The position numbers and the translations under genes are program-made. A model generated the notes under the pieces. It saw only the letters and a program-made list of their open reading frames with translations, made no database searches and was not told the DNA's origin. DNA of 57,925 nt, from the NCBI GenBank assembly GCA_007694165.1, contig RECE01000252.1, positions 1-57,925 on the forward strand, read 5' to 3'. The stretch is from Bacteroidota bacterium (lineage in GTDB: Bacteria > Bacteroidota > Bacteroidia > Bacteroidales > UBA7960). Position 1 is the stretch's first letter. Each line of letters begins with the position of its first letter. Shown piece after piece: positions 30,428 to 38,952 of the stretch.

Positions 30428-32200
30428 TTAATCCATTGAAATATGCTTGATTTTCTTCTCGAAATAGTGTGTATGCAGAAGTTTGTGAGCAAGCTCGCTA
30501 CCAGGTTTCCCAAGAAACTCATCATACAATTTGATGATGTCGGGATTGAGGTGCGATTTACGTAGAGTTTTGCCTTCATCTTCAGCATAAATAGCTTTCG
30601 CACGAGCCTTCAGTATTGAAGTGTCGCCATGGTGCAGAGGTTGTCCGCCACCACCAATGCAACCTCCGGGGCAGGCCATAATCTCAATAGCATGGTATTC
30701 ACTCTTGCCGGCTCTTACATCGTCGAGCAATTTCCGTGCATTACCCAATCCGTGAGCAATACCGATATTAACATCCAGACCTTTAAAATTGACCGTAGCA
30801 GAGCGAATTCCTTCGAAACCGCGCAGTGCTTCAAAATCTACTTTTTCAAGTTCTTCGCCGGTATGCAGTTCGTATGCAGTACGTGTAGCAGCCTCTATTA
30901 CACCACCGGTAGTACCGAAAATTACGGCAGCACCTGTTGATTCGCCCATGGGCTTATCAAAGTCTTCATCGGGCAATGACTTGAAATCAATATTGGCCGA
31001 CTTGATGAGTTTTGCCAGTTCGCGTGTAGAGATAGAGTAATCCACATCAGGATTGCCATCGGTGGCAAATTCTTCGCGGGTACACTCATACTTTTTGGCA
31101 ACGCATGGCATGATGGAAACCACAATCATATCCTTGCGGTTCAACTTCTGCTTTTCAGCAAAATAGGTTTTGGCAATTGCGCCAAACATTTGCTGGGGTG
31201 AGCGAGCGGTTGAAGGAACGTCGAGCAAATCAGGATAGTGATATTCGAAAAAGCTTACCCAGCCGGGACAGCATGAAGTAAGGATAGGCAGCCTAACCTC
31301 TTTATCGCCATTGAGATGGCGGGAAAGACGATCAAGCAATTCGGTTCCTTCTTCCATAATGGTAAGGTCGGCAGCAAAATCGGTGTCAAAAACAAAGTTG
31401 AAGCCCAGCTGACGCAATGCGGCAACCATTTTGCCGGTAACCAGGGTTCCGGGCTCCATGCCAAACTCTTCGCCCAATGCTGCACGAACGGCGGGAGCTG
31501 TTTGTACAACCATGGTTTTGGATGGGTCAGACAAGTCGTTGATCAGTTGATTGGTATGGTCAACCTCGGTGAGGGCTGCTGTTGGGCATACTGCAACACA
31601 CTGTCCGCAGTAAGTACACTCACTGTGATCCAGATCGCGTTCGAATGCAGGAGCTACAACTGCTTCAAATCCACGGTGAATGCCGGAAAGGACACCCACT
31701 GTCTGGAAGTCATTGCACATGGTTTCGCAACGACGACACATGATGCATTTATCCATATCGCGAATAATAGCAGGTGAAAAGTCGGGCTTATAGGTAGATT
31801 TTTCGCCTTTGAAAGGAATATCCCTCACGCCCAGTTTGACGGCCATATCCTGCAAGTCACAGTTACCCGATTTGGCACATATGAGACAGTCGAAAGGGTG
31901 ATCAGAAATGATCAGCTCCAATACAGTTCTTCTGGCATTGAGTACACGTACAGAATGTGTTTTGACTACCATTCCTTCGGAGCATTCGGTAGCACAGGCA
32001 GGCGCCAGGTTGCGGCGTCCTTCAACTTCCACAACACAAATGCGGCAGCCGCCGGGTTTATGTTCTATATTAAGGTCTTTCAGGTTCATGTAGCAAAGGG
32101 TGGGGATAGTAATATCCAGTTGTTTTGCTGCAATGAAAATTGTTGTGCCTTTTTCAACCTCAACAGTTCTGTTATCTATTGTTAATTTGATAAGTTCCAT
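30428..32200 (-). CDS. hydA: [FeFe]-hydrogenase catalytic subunit, NADH/ferredoxin-linked type (HydA1)
   Basis: The 590-residue catalytic subunit, producing or consuming H2 at the H-cluster. Domains in order: a plant-type [2Fe-2S] domain (CYMN through CRICVVEV to CATEC, about residues 36-71); a NuoG-like His/Cys cluster region (HPFDCLICAKSGNC, about 100-113); two [4Fe-4S] motifs (CIMCRRCETMC, CTYCGQCVAVCP); then the H-domain with L1 TSCCPGW (about 315), L2 MPCVAKKYE (about 370) and L3 MACPGGCIGGGGQP (about 500), and a small-subunit-like tail. It lies 25 bases downstream of hydB1. The domain set matches HydA of electron-bifurcating hydrogenases such as that of Thermotoga. Confidence 0.95.
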   Translation of the reverse strand: MELIKLTIDNRTVEVEKGTTIFIAAKQLDITIPTLCYMNLKDLNIEHKPGGCRICVVEVEGRRNLAPACATECSEGMVVKTHSVRVLNARRTVLELIISDHPFDCLICAKSGNCDLQDMAVKLGVRDIPFKGEKSTYKPDFSPAIIRDMDKCIMCRRCETMCNDFQTVGVLSGIHRGFEAVVAPAFERDLDHSECTYCGQCVAVCPTAALTEVDHTNQLINDLSDPSKTMVVQTAPAVRAALGEEFGMEPGTLVTGKMVAALRQLGFNFVFDTDFAADLTIMEEGTELLDRLSRHLNGDKEVRLPILTSCCPGWVSFFEYHYPDLLDVPSTARSPQQMFGAIAKTYFAEKQKLNRKDMIVVSIMPCVAKKYECTREEFATDGNPDVDYSISTRELAKLIKSANIDFKSLPDEDFDKPMGESTGAAVIFGTTGGVIEAATRTAYELHTGEELEKVDFEALRGFEGIRSATVNFKGLDVNIGIAHGLGNARKLLDDVRAGKSEYHAIEIMACPGGCIGGGGQPLHHGDTSILKARAKAIYAEDEGKTLRKSHLNPDIIKLYDEFLGKPGSELAHKLLHTHYFEKKIKHISMD

Positions 32201-32225
32201 TATAGTAATTCCTGTTTTTAGTTAA

Positions 32226-34019
32226 TTAAATAACTGCGATTGCATTAAACTTGCATTTTTCCAGACAAGCATTACACTTGATACAAAGTGTCTGGTCGAT
32301 TACATGAAGCTGTTTTCTTTCACCAGATATGCAGTTTACAGGGCAGTTGCGAGCACAGGCAGTGCATCCTACACAATTTTCTGCAATTACCTCATAGCGA
32401 ATCAGATCTTTACAAACTCCTGATGGGCAACGCTTTTCGTTTACGTGAGCCAAATACTCATCCCAGAAATTCTCCATGGTTGAGAGAACCGGGTTGGGGG
32501 AAGTCTGGCCTAATCCGCAAAGAGAAGTATCTCTGATTACGTTGCTCAGGTTTTTTAGTTTGTCAAGGTCTTTTTCTGTAGCATTCCCTTTGGAAATGAT
32601 ATCCAGTTGTTCATGAAGGCGCTTGTTTCCAATGCGACAGGGAGAACATTTACCGCAGGATTCTTCAACGGTAAATTCGAGGTAGAATTTGGCTACGGCC
32701 ACCATACAGTCGTCTTCGTCCATTACAATCATACCACCGGAACCCATCATAGATCCTACAGCCAATAGGTTGTCGAAGTCAATGGGAGTATCGAGGTGTT
32801 TCTCGGTAAGGCATCCACCGGAAGGACCACCCGTTTGAACAGCTTTGAATTTTTTACCACCCTGGATACCGCCACCAATTTCGAAGATCACTTCGCGCAG
32901 GGTAATACCCATTGGTACTTCAATCAGACCCACGTTGTTGATCTTACCGGCCAAAGCAAATACCTTGGTACCTTTGGATTTTTCTGTTCCGATGGAAGCA
33001 AACCACTTGGCTCCTTTGGTTATAATAACAGGGATATTGGCGTAGGTTTCCACGTTGTTTACGTTGGTGGGTTTACCAAGGTAACCACTTTGTGCCGGGA
33101 ATGGGGGCTTGAAAGTAGGCTCGCCACGTTCACCTTCCATAGAGTGGATAAGGGCAGTTTCTTCACCACAAACGAAAGCACCTGCACCATAACGAATTTC
33201 CACGTCAAAGTCGAAACCGGAACCCAGGATATCGGTTCCCAACAGACCATACTCACGTGCCTGGTCGATGGCAATTTTCAAACGATGGATGGCAAGCGGG
33301 TATTCAGCCCTGATATAAATAAGGCCTTTTGTGGCTCCAATGGCAAATCCATTGATTACCATGGCTTCAAGCACACAATGCGGGTCACCTTCCAGGATGG
33401 AACGGTCCATGAATGCACCGGGGTCACCCTCGTCGGCATTACATACCACATACTTTTGATCCGCATGGTTTTTGCTGGCAATCTGCCATTTAAGGCCTGT
33501 GGGAAATCCACCACCACCACGACCGCGCAAACCAGAATCCATTACCTCTTTGATGGCTTCTTCGGGAGTCATCTCCAATAATACTTTGCCCATGGCTTCG
33601 TAACCATCAGCTGCAAGGTATTCATTAATATTTTCAGGGTCAATCATGCCGCAGTTACGCAAAGCAATACGCAATTGCTTTTTATAGAAACCCATGTGTT
33701 TGGAGTCAGGAATCTGTTCCTTTTTCACAGGGTCAAAATATAGCAGTCGCTTTACAGCACGACCTTTAAGAGCATGTTCAGCTACAATTTCTTTGGCATC
33801 TTTGGGCTCAACAGAAACGTAGAACGTGTTATCAGGAATTACTTTTACAATGGGTCCTTTTTCACAGAATCCAAAGCAACCTGTTGCTATTACCTGAACA
33901 TCATTTTCCAGGTTGTTGTCCTGTACTTCTTTTTTCAGGTTTTCGAAAAGCATGTGGCCTTCTGAGGCATGACATCCTGTCCCACCACATACCAGCATAT
34001 GCATTTTGTATTTTGCCAT
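32226..34019 (-). CDS. hydB: NuoF-like flavoprotein subunit with extra Fe-S domains (HydB1)
   Basis: A 597-residue subunit with an N-terminal thioredoxin-like [2Fe-2S] domain (CGGTGCHA, CFGFCEKG; residues 11-54), the NuoF core with the FMN/NADH motif SGLRGRGGGGFPTGLKW (about 167), a SLBB-type segment, the NuoF [4Fe-4S] site (ESCGKCSPCRIG and CGLGQTSPNP), and a C-terminal 2x[4Fe-4S] ferredoxin domain (CVGCTACARNCP, CIKCNACLEKC). This is the full architecture of HydB in trimeric bifurcating hydrogenases: NADH is bound here and electrons are split or merged. It stands 20 bases from the Cys-free ferredoxin-fold gene. Confidence 0.95.
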   Translation of the reverse strand: MAKYKMHMLVCGGTGCHASEGHMLFENLKKEVQDNNLENDVQVIATGCFGFCEKGPIVKVIPDNTFYVSVEPKDAKEIVAEHALKGRAVKRLLYFDPVKKEQIPDSKHMGFYKKQLRIALRNCGMIDPENINEYLAADGYEAMGKVLLEMTPEEAIKEVMDSGLRGRGGGGFPTGLKWQIASKNHADQKYVVCNADEGDPGAFMDRSILEGDPHCVLEAMVINGFAIGATKGLIYIRAEYPLAIHRLKIAIDQAREYGLLGTDILGSGFDFDVEIRYGAGAFVCGEETALIHSMEGERGEPTFKPPFPAQSGYLGKPTNVNNVETYANIPVIITKGAKWFASIGTEKSKGTKVFALAGKINNVGLIEVPMGITLREVIFEIGGGIQGGKKFKAVQTGGPSGGCLTEKHLDTPIDFDNLLAVGSMMGSGGMIVMDEDDCMVAVAKFYLEFTVEESCGKCSPCRIGNKRLHEQLDIISKGNATEKDLDKLKNLSNVIRDTSLCGLGQTSPNPVLSTMENFWDEYLAHVNEKRCPSGVCKDLIRYEVIAENCVGCTACARNCPVNCISGERKQLHVIDQTLCIKCNACLEKCKFNAIAVI

Positions 34020-34039
34020 TCGTTAATTCCTCCTAAGAT

Positions 34040-34438
34040 TTATTTTTTATCAATGGTTTCATAATTTGCGGGGATTATGCCATCCAGCAACTCTCCGTTT
34101 TTAATATACTTTTCGATAATGTCATCAGCTTTTTTCTGATCAACATCACCAAAAACAATAGGATCCTGCTTTGGCAGGGTAACCTCAACAGTAGGTTCAG
34201 CATAACTGTAGCCCATATCGCCGGTTTGCGAAACAATAGCGTCTACGTTTCTTTTTTCAAGCTCGTCGATAAGGAATTCCATGATTTGCTTGGCTCCGGA
34301 GGCAATACCACTGGTACCCATGCCTACCCTTACAAGAACTCTTCCCTCGGGGGTATCACTCTTTTCTCTGAGTGCTACCTGAGACTGAAGCTCCGACTTC
34401 ATTTTCTTCAAGTCAGCTAAAGATTTAATCTTTGTCAT
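34040..34438 (-). CDS. Ferredoxin-fold protein lacking all cluster cysteines
   Basis: A 132-residue protein that resembles the thioredoxin-like [2Fe-2S] ferredoxins found just before hydB in many hydrogenase operons. The backbone is the same: a helical start (LADLKKMKSELQSQVALRE), then VLVRVGMGTSGIASGAKQ, a helix (IMEFLIDELEKR), VSQTGDMGYSYAEP and a C-terminal VEVTLPKQDPIVFGDV block. However, the protein contains no cysteine at all: the positions that carry Cys in typical members are Ser, Asp and Ser. It therefore cannot bind the normal [2Fe-2S] cluster and may be structural or regulatory. Its place in the operon is conserved, so it is probably not a decaying gene. Confidence 0.75.
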   Translation of the reverse strand: MTKIKSLADLKKMKSELQSQVALREKSDTPEGRVLVRVGMGTSGIASGAKQIMEFLIDELEKRNVDAIVSQTGDMGYSYAEPTVEVTLPKQDPIVFGDVDQKKADDIIEKYIKNGELLDGIIPANYETIDKK

Positions 34439-34547
34439 TATTTAATCTCCCATTAATTATTTATAAAAAAGAACAATTGGTGTGTATTGTAAAAATTGTA
34501 ATTGAATTCTGTTTACTCGTTTATTTCTGAGGCCTCAACCTTTCAAT

Positions 34548-34569
34548 CCCGCTTCCTTGCAGTCGCGGG
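34548..34569. repeat. CCCGC...GCGGG mini-hairpin, copy 2
   Basis: CCCGC (34548-34552) pairs with GCGGG (34565-34569). Length and interior match the copy at 10558-10579. It sits in the 147-base spacer between the GHKL ATPase gene and the Cys-free ferredoxin-fold gene. Confidence 0.5.
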
Positions 34570-34585
34570 ACTTCGGGCAAAGCCC

Positions 34586-35128
34586 TCAGCCCTTCAGCTC
34601 TTTCAAATTCTCCCGAATCATATCCTTCAGGTATCGCATCACAGAAGGCTCGCTAATGTCCATTCCATCCAGGGCTTCTTTTACTTCGCGGGTATCAAAC
34701 ACGTATTCTTTGTCATCAACGGTGTGCTTGTAATACCATTCAATGCCTGATGTGCCTCCCACCAGTATCATCATCACCCCCGGCATATCGCCCATGGGAG
34801 GACAATCAATATGGCTTTGCACGAAATGTATTTTTACAATTGTGCCTTTTCCTGGTTCTGACTCAACTGTGAGATCGCCCCCGGTCTGTTGGGCATTTTG
34901 CTTGAAAAGGGATAACCCCATGCCCACTTTGCGGGTTGTGCGTGTAGTGTAAAAAGGATCCGTTACGCGTTGCACAATTTCCGGCGCCATACCTCTGCCA
35001 TCATCCTGGATGAGAATACTCAACTTATCGGTCCTGGAATCTTCCCGGATATCGATGACAATATTTTTGGACTGCGCACTCACCGAGTTTTGGGCAATAT
35101 CAAGTATGTGTAGCGAAATATCCTTCAT
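34586..35128 (-). CDS. GHKL (histidine-kinase-type) ATPase of the hydrogenase cluster
   Basis: A 180-residue ATP-binding protein with the GHKL fold: N box ILDIAQNSV near residue 9, G1 box DDGRGM near 42, and the G2 lid GMGLSLFKQ near 68. There is no receiver, sensor or phospho-accepting histidine domain; a C-terminal part (about 110-180) is unlike known kinases. Proteins like this accompany [FeFe]-hydrogenase genes in clostridia and Thermotogae, so a role in controlling hydrogenase expression is inferred. Its start codon is directly preceded by an interspersed repeat. Confidence 0.8.
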   Translation of the reverse strand: MKDISLHILDIAQNSVSAQSKNIVIDIREDSRTDKLSILIQDDGRGMAPEIVQRVTDPFYTTRTTRKVGMGLSLFKQNAQQTGGDLTVESEPGKGTIVKIHFVQSHIDCPPMGDMPGVMMILVGGTSGIEWYYKHTVDDKEYVFDTREVKEALDGMDISEPSVMRYLKDMIRENLKELKG

Positions 35129-35130
35129 TT

Positions 35131-35338
35131 GGGTAATTAATTGTTATTGGGTTATTGGGGATTTTAGAATTAAGATTTTAGATTTAAGAATTAAGATTGG
35201 GTCTGCTCAGAAAAGTCGTTCTTCCTAAAAAAACCGTCATGAAAGCATTTACATTCTAAATTCTGAAATCTGCATTCTAAAATCTATATTCTGAAATCTA
35301 CATTCTGAAACCTACATTATTACAATTCTAGTCTCTCT
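35131..35338 (-). repeat. Interspersed repeat, copy 2, inside the hydrogenase cluster
   Basis: Read on the minus strand, it repeats copy 1 at 10388-10730 in order. First come short direct repeats of a TAGATTTCAGAATG-like unit, with one extra unit relative to copy 1. Then comes a core with GTAAATGCTTTCATG and GAACGACTTTTCTGAGCAG, then AATCTTAATTC and AAATCTAAAATC, and finally a short CCCAATAACCCAATAAC array. The array ends 12 bases before the start codon at 35128. As in copy 1, the element points toward the downstream gene. Confidence 0.75.
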
Positions 35339-35364
35339 TGACTTTTCTCTATACTATCTGCTTT

Positions 35365-36102
35365 CTAACAACTAACCTTTCTCCCCTTTTCTCCCCTGAG
35401 TGCCATTTTGATTTCCTGAAAGCTCAAAGCTTCCATTTCAAAGAGGCATACTTTTTTTCCGATATCATCCGGGAAGTGTGCGTCGGAGCTGGTGGTAAAG
35501 GTGAACGATTGCAGGTAAGGAAACTTTTTCAATACCTCCTCTTTCGTGGTATGTCTTGATATTTCAAGCGCATCTGCTTTGATATCAGGTGGAACAAAAC
35601 CCAGCTGGCTGGTAAGGCTGTATTTGGGCCTGTCGATATGAGCCGGTATAAACAGCCCGCCCAGTTGATGTACCTTTTTCTCCACCTGTTCGATGGACTG
35701 GTCTAAGGCTGAAATCAGCAAATACTCTATTTCTTCCACTATCATTTCTTGTTCATCCACAACCACCTGATGACCAAAATATTTTGGGTTGTTTTTCACC
35801 TTTGTAATATGCTCATCCAGGTATTGCTGAAACTGATTAAGTGCATCTACATTTTCAAAGAACGTAAGGCAGTGAACCTCTTCCCGGGTAGTAACCTCGG
35901 CGCCACAAAGGGCGAAAATTCCTTTTTCTGCTGCCAGTTTTTGTATTAAAAGGGCGTGCTTTGTTGAATTGTGATCGGCAATGCCCAGTATTTCAATTTT
36001 CTTTTGTGCAGCAACCTCAACAATATTGGCAGGGCTCATTTCCAGATCCCCGCAGGGTGACAGCAGGGTGTGTATATGTAAATCTGCCCTGTATTGCTGC
36101 AT
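35365..36102 (-). CDS. PHP-domain metal-dependent phosphoesterase-like protein
   Basis: A 245-residue PHP (polymerase and histidinol phosphatase) domain protein. Metal-ligand motifs are visible: DLHIHTLLSPCGDLEM near the start, GIADHNST near residue 40, AEVTTREEVH near 70, AHIDRP near 155 and SDAHF near 215. Family members hydrolyse phosphoesters or nucleotides with two or three metal ions. Its place between DRTGG and GHKL genes matches hydrogenase regulatory clusters in clostridia, where its substrate is not known. It begins 5 bases after the stop of the DRTGG gene. Confidence 0.85.
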   Translation of the reverse strand: MQQYRADLHIHTLLSPCGDLEMSPANIVEVAAQKKIEILGIADHNSTKHALLIQKLAAEKGIFALCGAEVTTREEVHCLTFFENVDALNQFQQYLDEHITKVKNNPKYFGHQVVVDEQEMIVEEIEYLLISALDQSIEQVEKKVHQLGGLFIPAHIDRPKYSLTSQLGFVPPDIKADALEISRHTTKEEVLKKFPYLQSFTFTTSSDAHFPDDIGKKVCLFEMEALSFQEIKMALRGEKGRKVSC

Positions 36103-36107
36103 GTTGA

Positions 36108-36440
36108 TTACTTTATTAATTCATAGAGCTTGCCGGTAATTTCAAAAGTACCCATATGGGTTCCCAGCAAGGGAATTCCTTCTTCATTGGCCTGATTCAG
36201 TGTGTCCTCTTCAGGCTGATGATTATTAACCAGAATGATAGCTGCCAGATCCTTTAAAGATGCAATGGCCATTACATTTTTGTGGGTTTGCAATGTTATC
36301 CATACTTCTCCTGTGTCGGCATTTCCCATCACATCACTAAGCAAATCAGACACGTAACCGCCAGAAATCTCGTTTCCAAGCCCTTCTTTACCGCCGTAAA
36401 CCTTCAGATTAAATTTTTCTGTTAACTGCTGAACTGTCAT
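36108..36440 (-). CDS. DRTGG-domain protein, first copy
   Basis: A 110-residue single-domain protein of the DRTGG family (MTVQQLTEKFNLKVYGG start, ISGGYVSDLLSDVMGNA in the signature region). The open frame extends to 36473, overlapping the sensor-hydrogenase gene. But an AGGAG sits eight bases upstream of the ATG at 36440, and this start also matches the second DRTGG protein. DRTGG domains occur with CBS domains and in phosphotransacetylases and may bind nucleotides. The protein is about 25 to 30 percent alike by eye to the copy at 38301. Confidence 0.8.
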   Translation of the reverse strand: MTVQQLTEKFNLKVYGGKEGLGNEISGGYVSDLLSDVMGNADTGEVWITLQTHKNVMAIASLKDLAAIILVNNHQPEEDTLNQANEEGIPLLGTHMGTFEITGKLYELIK

Positions 36441-36459
36441 ATTTTTTTCTCCTGATTTT

Positions 36460-37839
36460 TTAGTCATTAGCACTTATTTCAAACTTTTCTTTGCCCCAAA
36501 TCCTTTTCATAATTTCAATGGATTGCTCTGCAGGCATAACACCTTGTTGTTCCATTCTTTTCTGAACATAAATACACTGGGTTATTTCGGCTTCGCCCTG
36601 CACAATATCTTCTGCCAGTGAGCTGCATTTGGGAGATCCGCATAGTCCGCAATCCACGTATGGGAGCATCTCCATAATCTCATGCACTCTTTTCATTTTT
36701 TTCATGGCTTGAGAAATATCTTCATCAAGTTTATCCATTGAACGGGGTTGCACTTTACTGATGGAAATATTATCCTCAAGGAAATCCCTGTATTGAACAA
36801 TGGGACCCGGATTTGCATACCTGTAATTTCCTTCTTTTTCTTTTTTTGAGGCTCTTGCAGCCCTTTTTTTCATGCGGTCTACGGTATAAAACCGGTTGCT
36901 GCTTGTAAGAATACCTCCTGCACAACTCTCATCACATGCGCGCAGCTCAAGAAAATCTATTTCCCGGTTTTCTTCGTTCTCCAGTTGCTCCAGAAACTCA
37001 ATAACGTTGCTTATTTCATCAATAGCAAGGGTTCTTCCTGTCATGTGGGCTGCTTCTCCGTTGGTAGCCGACCACATTACTCCTGAGGATTTCAGGGGGT
37101 CAAGAATGGGCAGCTGGCAGGTATTTTTGCCGATAAATCCTTGTTTTACTGCAGTATAAACTTTATTGAATATGAAATCCATATTGATAACTCCGGTGAT
37201 AGGAGAATCTTCCTGTCCCACGGGGCTTTTTACAGCTGCAATTTTTGCAGCACAGGGGGTGATATAAAATATCCCTGTTTCATCAGGATTATGTCCCTGA
37301 TCAATGAGCATCTTGCTGTAATAGGCTGCAGCAATGTCAAGCGGGGGTTTCAGCAGGATAAGGTTGTCGGTAAGGGTGGGAAATCTCACCTGGATGAGCC
37401 TTACAATGGCAGGACAGAAAGTAGAAATCAGTGGTCTTGCTTCCTGATGGGTCTCCACATGGTTCTTCATTGTATTCTTGAGAACCTCAACACCATGCTC
37501 AACTTCATATACATGTGTAAAGCCCAGCTCCATCAATACGCTGGAAACCTGAGTCAGGGATACTTCATCCGGAAACTGTCCCAATAAAATGGAGGGAATC
37601 AGGGCTACCCGTTGTTTGTACCTGAAAATCTGGTTGAAATCGTCCTGTTCAACAATGATGGCACCCACCGGGCATGCGCGGTAACATTTTCCGCAGTCCA
37701 CGCAAAAGTTGTCTTTCAGCTCAGCTTTGCCCGCTCGTATACGAATGGCCTGTGTGGGGCACACATTCATACAGTGCGAACATCCGATGCAGACATCCTT
37801 GCGGAACTTTAAGGCATGATGGAAATATTTACCGTCCAC
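36460..37839 (-). CDS. Sensor-type [FeFe]-hydrogenase homologue
   Basis: A 459-residue protein with two N-terminal [4Fe-4S] motifs (CIGCSHCMNVCP, CVDCGKCYRACP) and the H-domain. The H-cluster loops are altered from catalytic enzymes: TFCPAIV in place of TSCCPGW, TPCAAKIAAV in place of MPCVAKK, and ACDESCAGG in place of the GCxxGGG end. The four Cys expected to bind the H-cluster seem retained. A C-terminal CGLCGSPKCSSLAEDI motif is the third Fe-S site seen in sensory forms. No PAS domain is present. It likely senses H2 or redox state and signals to the adjacent GHKL and DRTGG proteins (inference). Confidence 0.85.
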   Translation of the reverse strand: MDGKYFHHALKFRKDVCIGCSHCMNVCPTQAIRIRAGKAELKDNFCVDCGKCYRACPVGAIIVEQDDFNQIFRYKQRVALIPSILLGQFPDEVSLTQVSSVLMELGFTHVYEVEHGVEVLKNTMKNHVETHQEARPLISTFCPAIVRLIQVRFPTLTDNLILLKPPLDIAAAYYSKMLIDQGHNPDETGIFYITPCAAKIAAVKSPVGQEDSPITGVINMDFIFNKVYTAVKQGFIGKNTCQLPILDPLKSSGVMWSATNGEAAHMTGRTLAIDEISNVIEFLEQLENEENREIDFLELRACDESCAGGILTSSNRFYTVDRMKKRAARASKKEKEGNYRYANPGPIVQYRDFLEDNISISKVQPRSMDKLDEDISQAMKKMKRVHEIMEMLPYVDCGLCGSPKCSSLAEDIVQGEAEITQCIYVQKRMEQQGVMPAEQSIEIMKRIWGKEKFEISAND

Positions 37840-37853
37840 TGATGGGTTTATTT

Positions 37854-38282
37854 TTATTTGTTATTTGGGTTTTGATAATGCATTGTAATCTGAACCGTGG
37901 TTCCTTTGCCAACTTCACTGCTAACCTGAAGGTCATCGGCATTTTTTTTCATATTAGGCAAGCCCATTCCTGCTCCAAATCCCATCTCTCTCACTGTGCT
38001 GCTGGCTGTAGAAAACCCTTCCTTCATTGCTTGTTCTATATCGGGAATTCCCGGTCCTTCATCTACCAGCCTGATAACAACTTTCTCTTCATCAAAATCA
38101 ACATATATGGTACCACTGTAAGCATGAGCAACAACATTGACTTCGGCTTCATAGGTGGCAACTACCGTTCGTTTAACAATACCCAGGTCGACATTGAGTT
38201 GCTTGAGTTTCTTTTTGATTTCGCTGGAAGCAAATCCTGCCCTGGTAAAATTTCCTCCTTCTATCTGATATTCAAAATGCAT
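37854..38282 (-). CDS. RsbW-like GHKL ATPase (anti-sigma-factor-type kinase)
   Basis: A 142-residue GHKL ATPase of the serine/threonine kinase (RsbW/SpoIIAB-like) type: N-box TYEAEVNVVAHA near residue 70, G1 box DEGPGIP near 95 and lid GFGAGMGLPNMKK near 112. It contains no sensor domain. It sits 14 bases before the sensor-hydrogenase gene, an arrangement known from clostridial hydrogenase clusters. It may phosphorylate a partner protein or sequester a regulator; no sigma factor or STAS partner is found in the window. Confidence 0.85.
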   Translation of the reverse strand: MHFEYQIEGGNFTRAGFASSEIKKKLKQLNVDLGIVKRTVVATYEAEVNVVAHAYSGTIYVDFDEEKVVIRLVDEGPGIPDIEQAMKEGFSTASSTVREMGFGAGMGLPNMKKNADDLQVSSEVGKGTTVQITMHYQNPNNK

Positions 38283-38300
38283 ATAATAAAAGGGGTTAGT

Positions 38301-38645
38301 TTAAAAAACCGGAGAAATGCCTGCCTGGTATAAAATACCGCAGGTTCTGAAAACCGAATACCTGCACTCCAGAACCGTAATGTCGTTCTCCAGGGCCAGC
38401 TCCTTCATTTCTTCAGATATTTTTTTGTTGCGGGCAAAGATGATACAATGAATATCTGACATTTCGGCGGTACGCAGTGTTTGCATATTGGCCAGACCGG
38501 TAATCAATAAAACATTATCTTCTTTCAGGGTAAGCACATCACTCATAAGATCGGAGGCAAAAGCAATATCAATTTCGTGATCAGCGCGTTCTTCCCCACA
38601 TATTATTTGTGCATCTAATAATTTGGCAATTTGTTCTACGGTCAT
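38301..38645 (-). CDS. DRTGG-domain protein, second copy
   Basis: A 114-residue DRTGG-domain protein starting MTVEQIAKLLDAQIICGEERAD, with IDIAFASDLMSDVLTL in the signature region. It is the first gene of the regulatory block, so it is closest to the Rex-linked promoter at 38754-38808. It ends 18 bases before the RsbW-like gene. Two DRTGG proteins in one block suggest that they act together, perhaps as a heterodimer (inference). Confidence 0.8.
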   Translation of the reverse strand: MTVEQIAKLLDAQIICGEERADHEIDIAFASDLMSDVLTLKEDNVLLITGLANMQTLRTAEMSDIHCIIFARNKKISEEMKELALENDITVLECRYSVFRTCGILYQAGISPVF

Positions 38646-38753
38646 GGTGGCTAATTTGATTTGTTAAGGTTAAAACCGTTTTGTATCAGTTGATATCATC
38701 TTCACCTGTTTTCAGTTTTTATCTGTACTTCGCTATTACAATAAATAACGCTG

Positions 38754-38784
38754 CAAAGATAAGGGGTTGTCACTCAAAAACCAA
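38754..38784 (-). promoter_or_regulatory. Promoter of the hydrogenase regulatory block
   Basis: On the minus strand a -33 TTG (38782-38784) and a -7 TATCTTTG (38754-38761) are spaced 20 bases apart, matching the Bacteroidota consensus. It precedes the first DRTGG gene with a leader of about 100 bases. Confidence 0.65.
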
Positions 38785-38790
38785 GCTTTG

Positions 38791-38808
38791 TTGTTAATTT
38801 ATTAACAT
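38791..38808. promoter_or_regulatory. Predicted Rex operator 1
   Basis: TTGTTAATTTATTAACAT matches the clostridial-type Rex site TTGTTAA-N4-TTAACAA in 17 of 18 positions, differing only at the last base. It lies just upstream of the -33 element of the regulatory-block promoter and 189 bases downstream of the 3' end of the rex... region, that is between the block and rex. Confidence 0.75.
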
Positions 38809-38952
38809 CTTATATTTTTCGTCAAAACGCCTGTTCCTGTTCCTTTATACGTGGATAAACCTGACAAATCCGCTATCATACAACAAAGTGATTGTAATTT
38901 AGAACCGTTCTAATTAACAGGCCGTTAAGCGAATAACAGATAAAACTGAATA

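Noticed and set aside
32796-33581. Plus-strand open frame opposite hydB1
   Set aside because: It has no recognisable domain and mirrors the codon pattern of the hydrogenase gene.
29843-34019. Part of NADH dehydrogenase complex I (nuoE, nuoF, nuoG)
   Set aside because: The third gene has an intact H-cluster domain (TSCCPGW, MPCVAKKYE, CPGGCIGGGG) and no membrane or quinone-subunit genes are near, so this is a soluble hydrogenase.
36108-36473. Start of the first DRTGG protein at 36473
   Set aside because: It would overlap the sensor-hydrogenase gene. An AGGAG eight bases before the ATG at 36440 and the aligned start of the second DRTGG protein favour the shorter form.
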